The notes under the pieces were generated by a model that worked only from the letters and a program-made list of their open reading frames with translations, was not told where the DNA came from and did no database searches. The position numbers and the translations under genes were made by a program. A stretch of DNA of 13,859 bases from Planctomycetia bacterium (GTDB lineage Bacteria; Planctomycetota; Planctomycetia; Pirellulales; UBA1268), in contig RFPF01000059.1 of the NCBI GenBank assembly GCA_009926295.1, forward strand, positions 1-13,859. The letters run 5' to 3'. Shown here piece after piece: positions 1 through 9,662 of the stretch (position 1 is the stretch's first letter; every line of letters begins with the position of its first letter).

Positions 1-354
1 CGTGGCGACCGGACCGACGCCGAGCTTGGCGGCGTTGAACCGCACGCCCGCCAGCGCCGCCTCCTCGTAATCGGTCGCCGTCACGGAAAACCGCGCCCGC
101 GCGGCCACCAGCGTGGGCAGGCCGAGGCCGCAGCCGAGTTCGAGGAGCGAGAGCCCGCGGCCGTCGCAGGCCGCGAGTTCCTCGGCGAGCACGATCGCCG
201 ACTCCCAGACGTCGGCCCAGTAGGGGATCCGCTCGTCGGCCTCGAACGCGGCGACGTCGATCAGGGCCTCCATGTCGGGGGGACGCCAGATCTCGACCAC
301 GGTGCCCGCGACGTCGATCCGCCGGGGCACGGGGTCGAACTGCTCGAACTCCAT
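1..354 (-). CDS. Class I SAM-dependent methyltransferase, N-terminal part (3' end outside window)
   Basis: The reading frame opens with ATG at 354 (minus) and stays open to base 1, giving 118 residues with no stop, so the C-terminal part lies outside the window. Residues 44-50 read PYWADVW, a segment common just before the SAM fold in the METTL/Methyltransf_16 type. Residues 71-79 (LELGCGLGL) are motif I, the glycine-rich SAM-binding loop, and the acidic end of strand 2 follows at TDYE (Asp95), expected to bind the SAM ribose. A GAGGG Shine-Dalgarno-like run sits about six bases upstream of the ATG. Family knowledge suggests a protein- or small-molecule methyltransferase in the cytoplasm; the substrate cannot be read from this fragment. 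It is transcribed divergently from glgB, with about 100 bp between. Confidence 0.85.
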   Translation of the reverse strand, partial: MEFEQFDPVPRRIDVAGTVVEIWRPPDMEALIDVAAFEADERIPYWADVWESAIVLAEELAACDGRGLSLLELGCGLGLPTLVAARARFSVTATDYEEAALAGVRFNAAKLGVGPVAT

Positions 355-457
355 CGCAGCCCTCGGGACACGTGAAGGGGCGCACAACCCGTGCGATCCG
401 CAAGGTCGCCGCGGCAGCCGCGCCCCGGCCGCCGCACGATACCATGTGGCGCGGTGA

Positions 458-2794
<2,337 letters not shown>

Positions 2795-2807
2795 GGCGGT
2801 GTCCGGG

Positions 2808-4862
2808 CTAGCGGCGCGGCTGGCGCACCCAGGTGAGGCCGTATCGTCTCTCGAGACCTTCGAGCCAGTCGCCGAACGACCGTGAAAATTCCCCCTGTGC
2901 CACGGCCGCGATCCGCCGCGGGTCCGACCGCGACTCGAGGAACTTCTCCCGCAGTTCGGGCGTCGGAGGCGCGAAAGACTCCAGTCGGATCGCGTAGCAG
3001 ACCGTCTGCGGCTCGTTGAAGGCTGCGGTCGTCTGGTCGGGCTCGAGGCCGAACACCGCTGCCATGAACGCCTCGCCCGGCATCTGAATCCCTTCCGGCT
3101 GCGACAACGCGGGCTGGCCGCCGGCCCCCGCGGAAAGCCACGCGAACGGCCCCACCTTCAGCGGCGCGAGGGAGGTGTCGCCCCCGAGGAGCATCTCGAA
3201 CGACTGCTTCTCGGAGCGGGCGCGGGCGGCGAGTTCCTCGGCCTTTTTCCGCGCCAGCCCCCGTCCCTCCACGATCCGCCACGAAAACTCGACGTCGCCC
3301 CGAACCTCGTCGAACGCGGGAATGCGCTCGGCCCGATCCTCCGTCTTCCAGGAGAGGTAGCGGTTGCCGGCCACGTCACGCGACGTCACGGGCCGCAGCG
3401 GCATCGTGTTTTGCCCGAAGATTGCGTCGATCCAGTTTTGCTGCCGCACCCCGAACCGGCTGCCCGGATCGACCACGAATTCGAAGCTCTGGCCGACGCC
3501 GCCGGCAGACACAGCCTGGTCGACGGTGACGAGCTCCGACCGCCCCGCCTCGAGCCCCTGCTTCTTCGCGATCAGGTCGATGTCGGGAGGGGGCGGAGGG
3601 GAGGCGCCCCCGGCGCCGGCTTTCCAGATCGCGAGATCCTCGGCATAACGTCCCACGTCGCCGGCGATCGCCGAGAAGATGGCGTCGATCCGGGCGGCGG
3701 CCTTCTCGCGGGCGAGCTGCTCGCGGATCCGGTCCTTCACCTTCTCGAGCGGCTCGAAGTCGAGGGCCGTCTCGGTCGCCGGCTCCTCGGCCGCGTCGCC
3801 CTTGTCGGCCGCGGGTGGCTTCGCGTCGGCGTCGGGCGCGGGCTGCTTGAACGAGGCGAGCCGCACGGCCCGGCGCCGCTCGACACCACCCTGCGGGGCG
3901 GCGGCGGGCTCCCCATCCTTCGGCGGCTCAGCCGGCTTGGCGGGCTCGGCAGCCGGCGCTTCGGCCTTCGGGGCCGCATCGGCCGGGGGGGTCTTCGCCT
4001 CGGCGGCACGGAACATCGTGGCCTTGTTCTTGTCGTAGAACGCCTCGACGGCCTCGTCGGTCACCTCCTTGGCCGCCTCCGCCTCGAAGATCTCGCGCTT
4101 CGCCGTGAAGTATTCATATTTCGCCCGCCGCTCCTGCCGGAAGCCCGGTGCCGCCCGTCGGGGATCGGGCAGGTCGTTCTTGTACCGCTCGAAGAAGGCC
4201 CGCAGTTCGGCATCCGAAGGCGCGGGCACCTGCGCCGCCACGCTCTCGACCGGCACCGGCACGACCTCCACGGTCGCTTTCTGCTCCAGCCGCTTGAAAT
4301 AATCCCACCGCCAGCCGGGCGGATCTCCCGAGAACCCCGTCTGGAACATGAAGAGCATGTTGCGGGCCGTGAGCTCGGCCCGCAGCGCCTCGAAGAGGTC
4401 GTGCTGCGACACGCCCGTCGGCCCCAGCCGCAGGCCTGCGATGATCTCTGCGAGCTGCTCCGGCCGCACGAGATTGTTGGTCCACTGGGCGAGAAAGTCG
4501 TTGATGGCCGTGTCGCTCACCACGAGCCCGTTCCTGCGGGCCTCCTCGTTGACGAGCGTCGTCCGCACGACGGCCTCCTCGCTCTCGGGAAACAGCGGCA
4601 GTCGTGCCGGATCCCGCCCCGCACCGACCGCCGCCTCGACGAGGAACCGGTTGACGACCGCCCTCATCGCCACGCTCCGCTCCAGCTGTCCCTCGCGGAT
4701 CTCTCCCCCGCTCCAGCGGGCGGCCAAAGGATCGCCCGCGGCCGTGGATCCTCCCATCTGGAGGAACGGCGGAAGCACGAAGAACGCCAGCATCGCGAGG
4801 ATCGCGACGGCCACCAGCAGAGACCGCTGATACTTCCTGAAGACGTCGAAAGAGCCCGCCAT
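2808..4862 (-). CDS. PpiD/SurA-like membrane-anchored chaperone or peptidyl-prolyl isomerase
   Basis: A 684-residue protein starting MAGSFDVFRKYQRS, with a single transmembrane segment at about 15-34 followed by a long extracytoplasmic part, the topology of PpiD. Residues about 70-270 resemble a SurA N-terminal chaperone domain (VVRTTLVNEEARRNGLVVSD). An Ala/Pro/Lys/Glu-rich low-complexity linker spans about 287-370. The C-terminal third has a parvulin-like pattern: ARKKAEELAARA, then GPFAWLSAG near 571, then EAFMAAVFGLEPDQTTAAF and a closing YAIRLESF. Canonical parvulin catalytic residues are not obvious, so a chaperone without isomerase activity is possible. The ATG at 4862 was chosen because it directly precedes the usual MxxxFDxFRKY start and has AGGCGGT upstream. 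The frame stays open far upstream across antisense topA, but that part is not protein-like. Likely role: folding of exported proteins, inferred from the family. Confidence 0.82.
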   Translation of the reverse strand: MAGSFDVFRKYQRSLLVAVAILAMLAFFVLPPFLQMGGSTAAGDPLAARWSGGEIREGQLERSVAMRAVVNRFLVEAAVGAGRDPARLPLFPESEEAVVRTTLVNEEARRNGLVVSDTAINDFLAQWTNNLVRPEQLAEIIAGLRLGPTGVSQHDLFEALRAELTARNMLFMFQTGFSGDPPGWRWDYFKRLEQKATVEVVPVPVESVAAQVPAPSDAELRAFFERYKNDLPDPRRAAPGFRQERRAKYEYFTAKREIFEAEAAKEVTDEAVEAFYDKNKATMFRAAEAKTPPADAAPKAEAPAAEPAKPAEPPKDGEPAAAPQGGVERRRAVRLASFKQPAPDADAKPPAADKGDAAEEPATETALDFEPLEKVKDRIREQLAREKAAARIDAIFSAIAGDVGRYAEDLAIWKAGAGGASPPPPPDIDLIAKKQGLEAGRSELVTVDQAVSAGGVGQSFEFVVDPGSRFGVRQQNWIDAIFGQNTMPLRPVTSRDVAGNRYLSWKTEDRAERIPAFDEVRGDVEFSWRIVEGRGLARKKAEELAARARSEKQSFEMLLGGDTSLAPLKVGPFAWLSAGAGGQPALSQPEGIQMPGEAFMAAVFGLEPDQTTAAFNEPQTVCYAIRLESFAPPTPELREKFLESRSDPRRIAAVAQGEFSRSFGDWLEGLERRYGLTWVRQPRR

Positions 4863-4885
4863 GGCACCGCCTGCGGTCAAATTCC

Positions 4886-4905
4886 CCGCCGGCACGGGCC
4901 GGCGG
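4886..4905 (-). promoter_or_regulatory. GC-rich hairpin in the presumed 5' leader of the PpiD-like gene
   Basis: A perfect 8-bp inverted repeat (ccgccggc and gccggcgg) around a 4-nt loop lies between the predicted minus promoter and the ribosome binding site of the PpiD-like gene. It could slow translation or be a chance GC palindrome. There is no following T-run, so it is not a classical terminator. Confidence 0.3.
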
Positions 4906-4909
4906 AGGC

Positions 4910-4939
4910 TTGACAAGGAAAGAGAGGGGAGGGTAACGC
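4910..4939 (+). promoter_or_regulatory. Possible sigma-70-type promoter for topA
   Basis: A perfect TTGACA at 4910-4915 is followed after 18 bp by taacgc (4934-4939), a poor -10 match. It lies about 85 bp upstream of the topA ATG in the divergent intergenic region. The -35 box is convincing; the -10 box is not. Confidence 0.3.
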
Positions 4940-4962
4940 TGTCCAAACGCAGCAGGCCGCCG

Positions 4963-4990
4963 ATTGTAGCGCAGCGGCCGCGTGCGCCAA
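4963..4990 (-). promoter_or_regulatory. Probable promoter of the PpiD-like gene
   Basis: Read on the minus strand, TTGGCG (4990-4985) is followed by a 16-bp spacer and TACAAT (4968-4963), five of six matches to the -10 consensus. It would start transcription about 90-100 nt upstream of the ATG at 4862. It overlaps the topA leader, so the two divergent promoters are closely packed. Confidence 0.45.
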
Positions 4991-5024
4991 TCCCAAGCCA
5001 CCTTCCAGCCGCGACGGAAACCCC

Positions 5025-7773
5025 ATGGCCAAGAAATCCTCCGCTGCCAAAAAACGCGGCCCGCGGACGAGGTCGGCGGCCGCGGCGGCGGCGACGAAGG
5101 CCCCCTCCGGCGACTACCAGTTGGTGATCGTCGAGAGCCCTGCCAAGTCGAAGACGATCGGGAAGTACCTCGGCCCGGGGTTCGTGGTCGAGGCCTCGAT
5201 CGGCCACATCCGCGACCTCCCCAGCCGCGCTCCCAAGGGCTCGAAGCAGCCGGTGCCCGGCGTGGACCTCGACCACGATTTCGCCCCGACCTACGAAGTT
5301 GACGACGACAAGAAGAAGAAGGTCGCCGAGCTCAAGAAACTCGCCAAGGACGCGAGCGAGATCTGGTTTGCGACCGACTTGGACCGCGAGGGGGAGGCGA
5401 TCGCCTGGCACCTCACGCAGGTGCTCGGCGTCGATCCCGGCCGGGCCAAGCGGGTGACGTTCGACGCGATCACCAAGTCGGAGATCCTGAAGGCGTTCCA
5501 GCAGCCGCGGCCGATCAACATGCCGCGGGTCGAGGCCCAACAGGCCCGCCGCATCGTCGATCGCATCGTCGGCTACCAGGTCTCGCCGATCCTCTGGAAA
5601 AAGGTGGCGGGCGGCCTGTCCGCCGGCCGCGTCCAGAGCGTGGCCACGCGGATCGTCGTCGAGCGCGAGCAGGAGATCCGCGACTTCACGCCGGCGGAGT
5701 CGTGGGAGATCACGGCCAACCTCGCCTTCGACGTCGCGACGGCCCCCGCGCTCCACGACGAATGGAGGTCCTTCATGGGCCGGCGAGACGACCGCGGCAG
5801 GCCGCCGCTGGTCCGCGAGCGGATGGCGTGGCTCGCCGACCACGAGGCCCTGGCCTGCGACCTCGTCGAGGTCGGGGGCAAGCCATTCAAGATCGAGGCG
5901 GAAAATACCTCCCAGGCGGATCTTGCCGGGGAGGCCCGGGCTGCGGCGGAGGCGGCCGGGCTCACCGACGTCGAGATCGTGCGGGAGACCGACCAGACGG
6001 GCCGTGGGCGGGGCCGCAACGTGGTGCGGATTTCGGGCCGGCCCGCCCCCGAGGCCCGCTACCGGGTCGAATCGATCGACGTTACGCGGACGAAGTCGCG
6101 GCCCTTCCCCCCTTTCATCACGAGCACGCTCCAACAGGCGGCCTCGAGCCGACTGGGCATGTCCACCGACCGCACGATGCGGATCGCGCAGCAGCTCTAC
6201 GAGGGCATCGACCTGCCCGGCGAGGGCCGCGTGGGCCTCATCACCTACATGCGCACCGACTCGACGAATCTCTCCCGCGAGGCGATCGACATGGCCCGCC
6301 GCTACCTCGACGAGCGGCACGGCAAGGCCTACGTCCCCGAGAAGCCCCGCTTCTACTCGAGCTCCAACGAGAGCGCCCAGGAGGCCCACGAGGCGATCCG
6401 ACCCACCGACGCCTTCCGCGAGCCCGACGCGATCGCGTCGGCGCTCTCCGACGAGCAGTACAAGCTCTATCGCCTCATCTGGCAGTGCTTCGTCGCCTGC
6501 CAGGCGACCGACGCCGAATGGGATTCGACGGCGGTCCGGCTGCGCCGCAGCGACAAGGACACCGGCGCCGTGCTCAAGGCCCACGGCCGCGTGCTCAAGT
6601 TCGACGGCTGCTACCGAATCAGCGGCACGCCCCGAGACGACGGCGAGCAGGTCCTGCCGGCCTTCGAGAAGGGGGCCGAACTGGCCCCGTTCGACATCGA
6701 ACCGCGGCAGAAGTTCCAGGCGCCGCCCCCGCGCTACTCCGAGGCGACGCTCGTGAAGAAGCTCGAGGAGGAGGGGATCGGCCGGCCCTCGACCTACGCG
6801 AGCATCATCAACGTGATCGAGAGCCGCAACTACGTCGAGCAGCGCGACCGCCGGTTCTACGCCACGGCCCTCGGGGAGGCGGTGACGGGCTTCCTCAAGC
6901 GAATTCATCGAGATCGGCTACACCCGCGAGATCGAGCGGGAACTCGACCAGGTGGCCCAGGGCACGAAGCGCTGGACCGACATGCTCCACGAATTCCACG
7001 GCGAACTCGCCCCGAAGCTCGAGACGGCGATGCAGGAACAGCACGAAAAGGCCAAGGGCGACCCGTCGCCCTACGCCTGCCCGGAGTGCAGCCGCCAGCT
7101 GGAATACCGGCTCGGCCGCAGCGGGCGGTTCCTCTCGTGCAGCGGGTTCAACGAGAAGATCGTCGAGCAGCCCGCCGCCCCGAAGACCACCGCCAAGGGG
7201 AAGAAGCGGAAGCCGCCCAAGCCCAAGGAGGTGCCCGCCTGCTCGTTCGCGATGCCGGTGGACCGCGACGGCAAGCCCCGCCTCCCGGAGCAGATCGACC
7301 TGCTCTCGCCGGCCGGCGTGCCGATGGTGAAGCGGACCGGACGCTTCGGCGATTTCCTCGTCGAGGACAAGCCGCGGCCGCCCAAGCCGAAGGGCCGCAA
7401 GCCTGCCGACGGGCCGGCCGAGCTGCCCCCGTTCATCCTCAACCTGGACAAGAACCTCAAGTTTCCCTCGCCGCCACCGCTCGTGACCGACATCGCCTGC
7501 CCGAAGTGCGGCGAACTGATGAACCTCCGCGAGGGAAAGCGCGGCCCGTGGCTCGGCTGCCGCGCGTTCCCGAAGTGCCGCGGCCGCGAGGCGTTCGCCA
7601 AGCTGCCCGACGCGAAGAAGAAGGATCTCGAGAAGGAGCTCGCCGACCACATGCGCGGCCAGACGAAGCTCTCGCTCACGCGCCGCGACGGCGTCACGCC
7701 CGTCATTGAGGGCACACCCCTCAAAGACCTCCAGATCGAGGGCGGCGTCGCCGAACTCTCGCTGTTCCAGTAG
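5025..7773 (+). CDS. topA: DNA topoisomerase I (type IA), interrupted by a frameshift near 6900
   Basis: Type IA topoisomerase relaxing negative supercoils. After a basic, Ala-rich N-terminus, the Toprim domain has VIVESPAKSKTIGKYLG (Glu37) and DLDREGEAIAWHL (Asp118, Asp120, Glu122) for metal and catalysis. The active-site tyrosine is Tyr408 in GLITYMRTDS. EEGIGRPSTYASII is the conserved segment further on. At about 6900 the homology leaves the first frame: after TGFLK the family pattern resumes one base later as FIEIGYTREIERELDQVAQG, continuing to the TAG at 7771. The corrected protein is about 915 residues. The C-terminus has one full zinc ribbon (CPKC near 7498, then two more cysteines), one ribbon missing its fourth Cys (from 7078), and a Cys-less ribbon-like repeat (VPMVKRTGRFGDFLVED). 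The ribosome binding site at ATG 5025 is weak. An essential gene is unlikely to be dead, so sequencing error is the first explanation. Confidence 0.93.
6897..6906 (+). other. Frameshift site in topA
   Basis: The bases aagcgaattc bridge the two topA frames. Reading aag, skipping one base, then gaa ttc restores the family sequence; equally, two bases may be missing (for example cgc aac reduced to cg aa). The site coincides with a GAATTC hexamer at 6901-6906. There is no slippery heptamer or obvious downstream pseudoknot, which argues against programmed frameshifting. Confidence 0.85.
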
Positions 7774-7791
7774 GACAGGCTTCAGCCTGTC
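7774..7791 (+). terminator. Hairpin directly after the topA stop codon
   Basis: Within the left tip of the palindrome, gacaggct and agcctgtc form an 8-bp stem around a 2-base centre, starting one base after the TAG of topA. There is no T-tract, so a role in termination or mRNA 3' protection is an inference. The right tip carries the same motif with one mismatch (8203-8220). Confidence 0.35.
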
Positions 7792-7969
7792 ATGCCTTGG
7801 TCCGTTGGTGCGCGCCGGCTCGGCGTTACCCCGTACCGTCTCGCCGGACGTTCGCCTCCGCCCTCCGGGCTACGGCTCACTCGGATGTGCCTGCGCTCCG
7901 GCATCCATGCCTGCGCTGGTCACATACGCCGTCTCAACGGCAGGGGTAACCCCTCGCCTCCCCCGAACA

Positions 7970-8027
7970 GAAGCCCGAAGCGCAAGCGAGGGAGAACGAC
8001 GATTCCCTCGCTTGCGCTTCGGGCTTC
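7970..8027. terminator. Perfect 24-bp stem, 10-nt loop at the centre of the palindrome
   Basis: Bases 7970-7993 (starting gaagcccgaagcgcaagcga) are the exact reverse complement of 8004-8027, with a 10-nt loop. A transcript from either strand would fold into a very stable hairpin between two convergent transcription units, so a bidirectional terminator function is plausible although a T-run is absent. Such sequences recur in planctomycete intergenic DNA as far as I know, which fits a dispersed repeat. Confidence 0.6.
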
Positions 8028-8220
8028 CGTCGAATCAAGGAGGCTCGGGGCTGCCCATGCCCTCGAGCCGGGCTATGGGAGCGAGCGCAGCCAGGATGGC
8101 GAAGCGAAGCGGACATGCAGAGAGCGGAGGGCTGGAGGCCCGCAGCGAACGTCCGGCGAGGGGGGCTGGGCAGTCACGAGCCGGCGCACGCGTTGAGAGC
8201 GTGACAGGCTGAAGCCCGTC

Positions 8221-8631
8221 CTACTCCATGCCCGCGAAGGTCTCGGGCACCTCGTCGAGGGCGACGGCGTAGGCGGTGGCGTGGGTGCGGCAATGGGAGA
8301 TGCTCACGAGCACGCAGCGGATGCCGAGCTTTTCCGCGACTTCCTGCGTGCCACCCTTGAGGAACGCCTGCGGCCGGCCGCCGCCGGCATTGCGCACCTC
8401 GACGTCCCGCCACGAGATGCCGCGCCGCCAGCCGGTGCCGAGCGCCTTGAGCACGGCCTCCTTGGCGGCCCAGCGGCCCGCGAAGTGCTGCGTGGCCATG
8501 CGCCGGCTGCGGCAGTATTCGATCTCGGCCGCGGTGTAGACCCGGCCCACGAAGAGCTCGCCGTGCCGCTCGATCATCTGGGCGATCCGGAGGCACTCCG
8601 TGATGTCCGTGCCGATGCCGAGAACCTTCAT
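8221..8631 (-). CDS. acpS: Holo-[acyl-carrier-protein] synthase
   Basis: A 136-residue protein, the usual AcpS length, which transfers phosphopantetheine from CoA to a serine of apo-ACP to activate fatty acid synthesis. GIGTDI at residues 5-10 holds the magnesium ligand Asp9, and FAGRWAAKEAVLKALG at 50-65 holds Glu58. Near the end, SISHCRTHATAYAVAL matches the family's SISHxxxYAxA segment. The ATG at 8631 overlaps the trpS stop in an ATGA tetranucleotide, and GGGAGGGGGG just upstream is a strong ribosome binding site, both fixing the start and suggesting translational coupling. It is the last gene of the pyrD-trpS-acpS unit. Its TAG stop is formed by the tip of the adjoining palindromic element, so the last residues may have been altered by that element's arrival. 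Confidence 0.93.
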   Translation of the reverse strand: MKVLGIGTDITECLRIAQMIERHGELFVGRVYTAAEIEYCRSRRMATQHFAGRWAAKEAVLKALGTGWRRGISWRDVEVRNAGGGRPQAFLKGGTQEVAEKLGIRCVLVSISHCRTHATAYAVALDEVPETFAGME

Positions 8632-9662
8632 GCCCCCCTCCCCGGCGCCGTGGCGCCGCGCGACAGACCGCACGCATCGCGCGCCCGGCCGAGCACGGCG
8701 CCCGCCTGCTTCCGCGCCCGGGCCGCACCGTCGGCGAGGATGGCCTCGATCCGTGCCGGGTCTGCCTCGAGTTCCGCCCGCCGCCGCCGGGCATCGGCGA
8801 AGAAGTCGCCCGCCACCTGCACGAGCGCCTTCTTGACCTCGCCGTAGCCGAAGCCGCCACGGCGGTAAAGGTCGGCCATCGCGGCCCGCTCCGCCTCGGG
8901 TGCGAAGAGCGAAAAGAGCTCATAGAGATGGTCGCCCTCGGGATCCTTCGGCTGTTCCATCGGCCGGGAATCGGTCGTGATCCGCATAATCTTCTTCTTC
9001 TGTGCGGCCGGATCCTCGAAGACCTCGATCGTGTTGTCGTAGCTCTTGCTCATCTTCTGGCCGTCGGTGCCCGGCACCTTCGCGCCCCCTGCGACGAGCC
9101 GCGGCCTGGGGAGCGTGAACACTTCGCCATAGAGATGATTGAACGTGCCGGCGAGGTCGCGGCAGACCTCGATGTGCTGCACCTGGTCCTCCCCGACGGG
9201 CACGACCGTGGCGTCGTAGGCGAGGATGTCGGCCGCCATCAAGACGGGATAGGTGAAGAGCCCGGCGTCGGCGGCGAGGCCGCGGGTCTTCTTGTCCTTG
9301 TAGGCGTGGCAGCGCTCGAGCAGCCCCATCGGGCAGACGGTCATCAGGAGCCAGGTGAGTTCCGTCACCTCCGGCACGTCCGACTGCACGAACAGGGTGG
9401 CCCGCGCGGGGTCGAGGCCGAGCGCCACGAGATCGACCGCCGCCGCGTGCACGAGTTCCCGCAGCCGGGCCGGGTCGCGCACAGTCGTGAGGGCGTGGAG
9501 GTCGGCGATGAAGTAGTACGACTCCCCGGAGGACTGCAGGTCGATGTACTGCCGGATCGCGCCGCAGTAGTTTCCCCAGTGGAACCGCCCGGTGGGCTGG
9601 ATGCCGGAGAGCACGCGCGCGGGCGGCGCGGCCTTCGGCACAGGGCTCGGGTCAGACGCCAT
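8628..9662 (-). CDS. trpS: Tryptophanyl-tRNA synthetase
   Basis: A 344-residue class I aminoacyl-tRNA synthetase that charges tRNA-Trp in the cytoplasm. The ATP-binding HIGH-like motif is SGIQPTGRFHWGNY (residues 19-32, with His28 and Asn31). The KMSKS loop is exact at 203-207 in TDGQKMSKSYDN. The segment GEDQVQHIEVCRDLA is the usual TrpS signature for the adenylate/tryptophan pocket. The start at 9662 has GGGAG eight bases upstream; an ATG at 9701 in the same frame would add a Pro-rich leader and overlap pyrD more deeply, so I prefer 9662. The gene overlaps the end of pyrD by 11 bp and the start of acpS by 4 bp, so all three are probably made from one message. Confidence 0.96.
   Translation of the reverse strand: MASDPSPVPKAAPPARVLSGIQPTGRFHWGNYCGAIRQYIDLQSSGESYYFIADLHALTTVRDPARLRELVHAAAVDLVALGLDPARATLFVQSDVPEVTELTWLLMTVCPMGLLERCHAYKDKKTRGLAADAGLFTYPVLMAADILAYDATVVPVGEDQVQHIEVCRDLAGTFNHLYGEVFTLPRPRLVAGGAKVPGTDGQKMSKSYDNTIEVFEDPAAQKKKIMRITTDSRPMEQPKDPEGDHLYELFSLFAPEAERAAMADLYRRGGFGYGEVKKALVQVAGDFFADARRRRAELEADPARIEAILADGAARARKQAGAVLGRARDACGLSRGATAPGRGA

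Larger units (their letters stand above)
7771..8223. repeat. 453-bp giant imperfect palindrome (MITE/REP-like element) between topA and acpS
   Basis: The tips are inverted copies: the 22 bp at 7771-7792 match the reverse complement of 8202-8223 with one mismatch. Similarity continues inward, for example tgcgcgccggctcg on the left against tgcgccggctcg on the right, and an exact ctcgccggacgttcgc in both arms. Looser similarity reaches the centre, where a perfect 24-bp stem lies. The midpoint of the tips (7997) and of the central stem (7998.5) coincide, so the whole block is one palindrome. Frames open across it give basic, Ser/Arg-rich, unconvincing proteins, so I call it non-coding. It may be a non-autonomous mobile element, a REP/BIME-type repeat, or a bidirectional terminator. 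No transposase is in the window. Confidence 0.75.

Noticed and set aside
2808..6908. Continuous minus-strand frame of 1366 codons covering the PpiD-like gene and the antisense of topA
   Set aside because: Only the part from 4862 downward is protein-like; the upstream 680 codons mirror topA on the other strand, and such antisense frames stay open by chance at high GC.
6952..7773. A separate 273-codon zinc-ribbon protein starting at the ATG at 6952
   Set aside because: The homology to TopA continues upstream of this ATG in the same frame (FIEIGYTREIERELDQ from 6904) and there is no ribosome binding site, so it is the C-terminal part of topA.
7706..8212. Plus-strand frames of 134 and 168 codons in the palindromic element
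   Set aside because: They are Arg/Ser/Pro-rich, lack a ribosome binding site and are produced by the inverted repeat itself; phrases like SPKRKRG come from the central stem.
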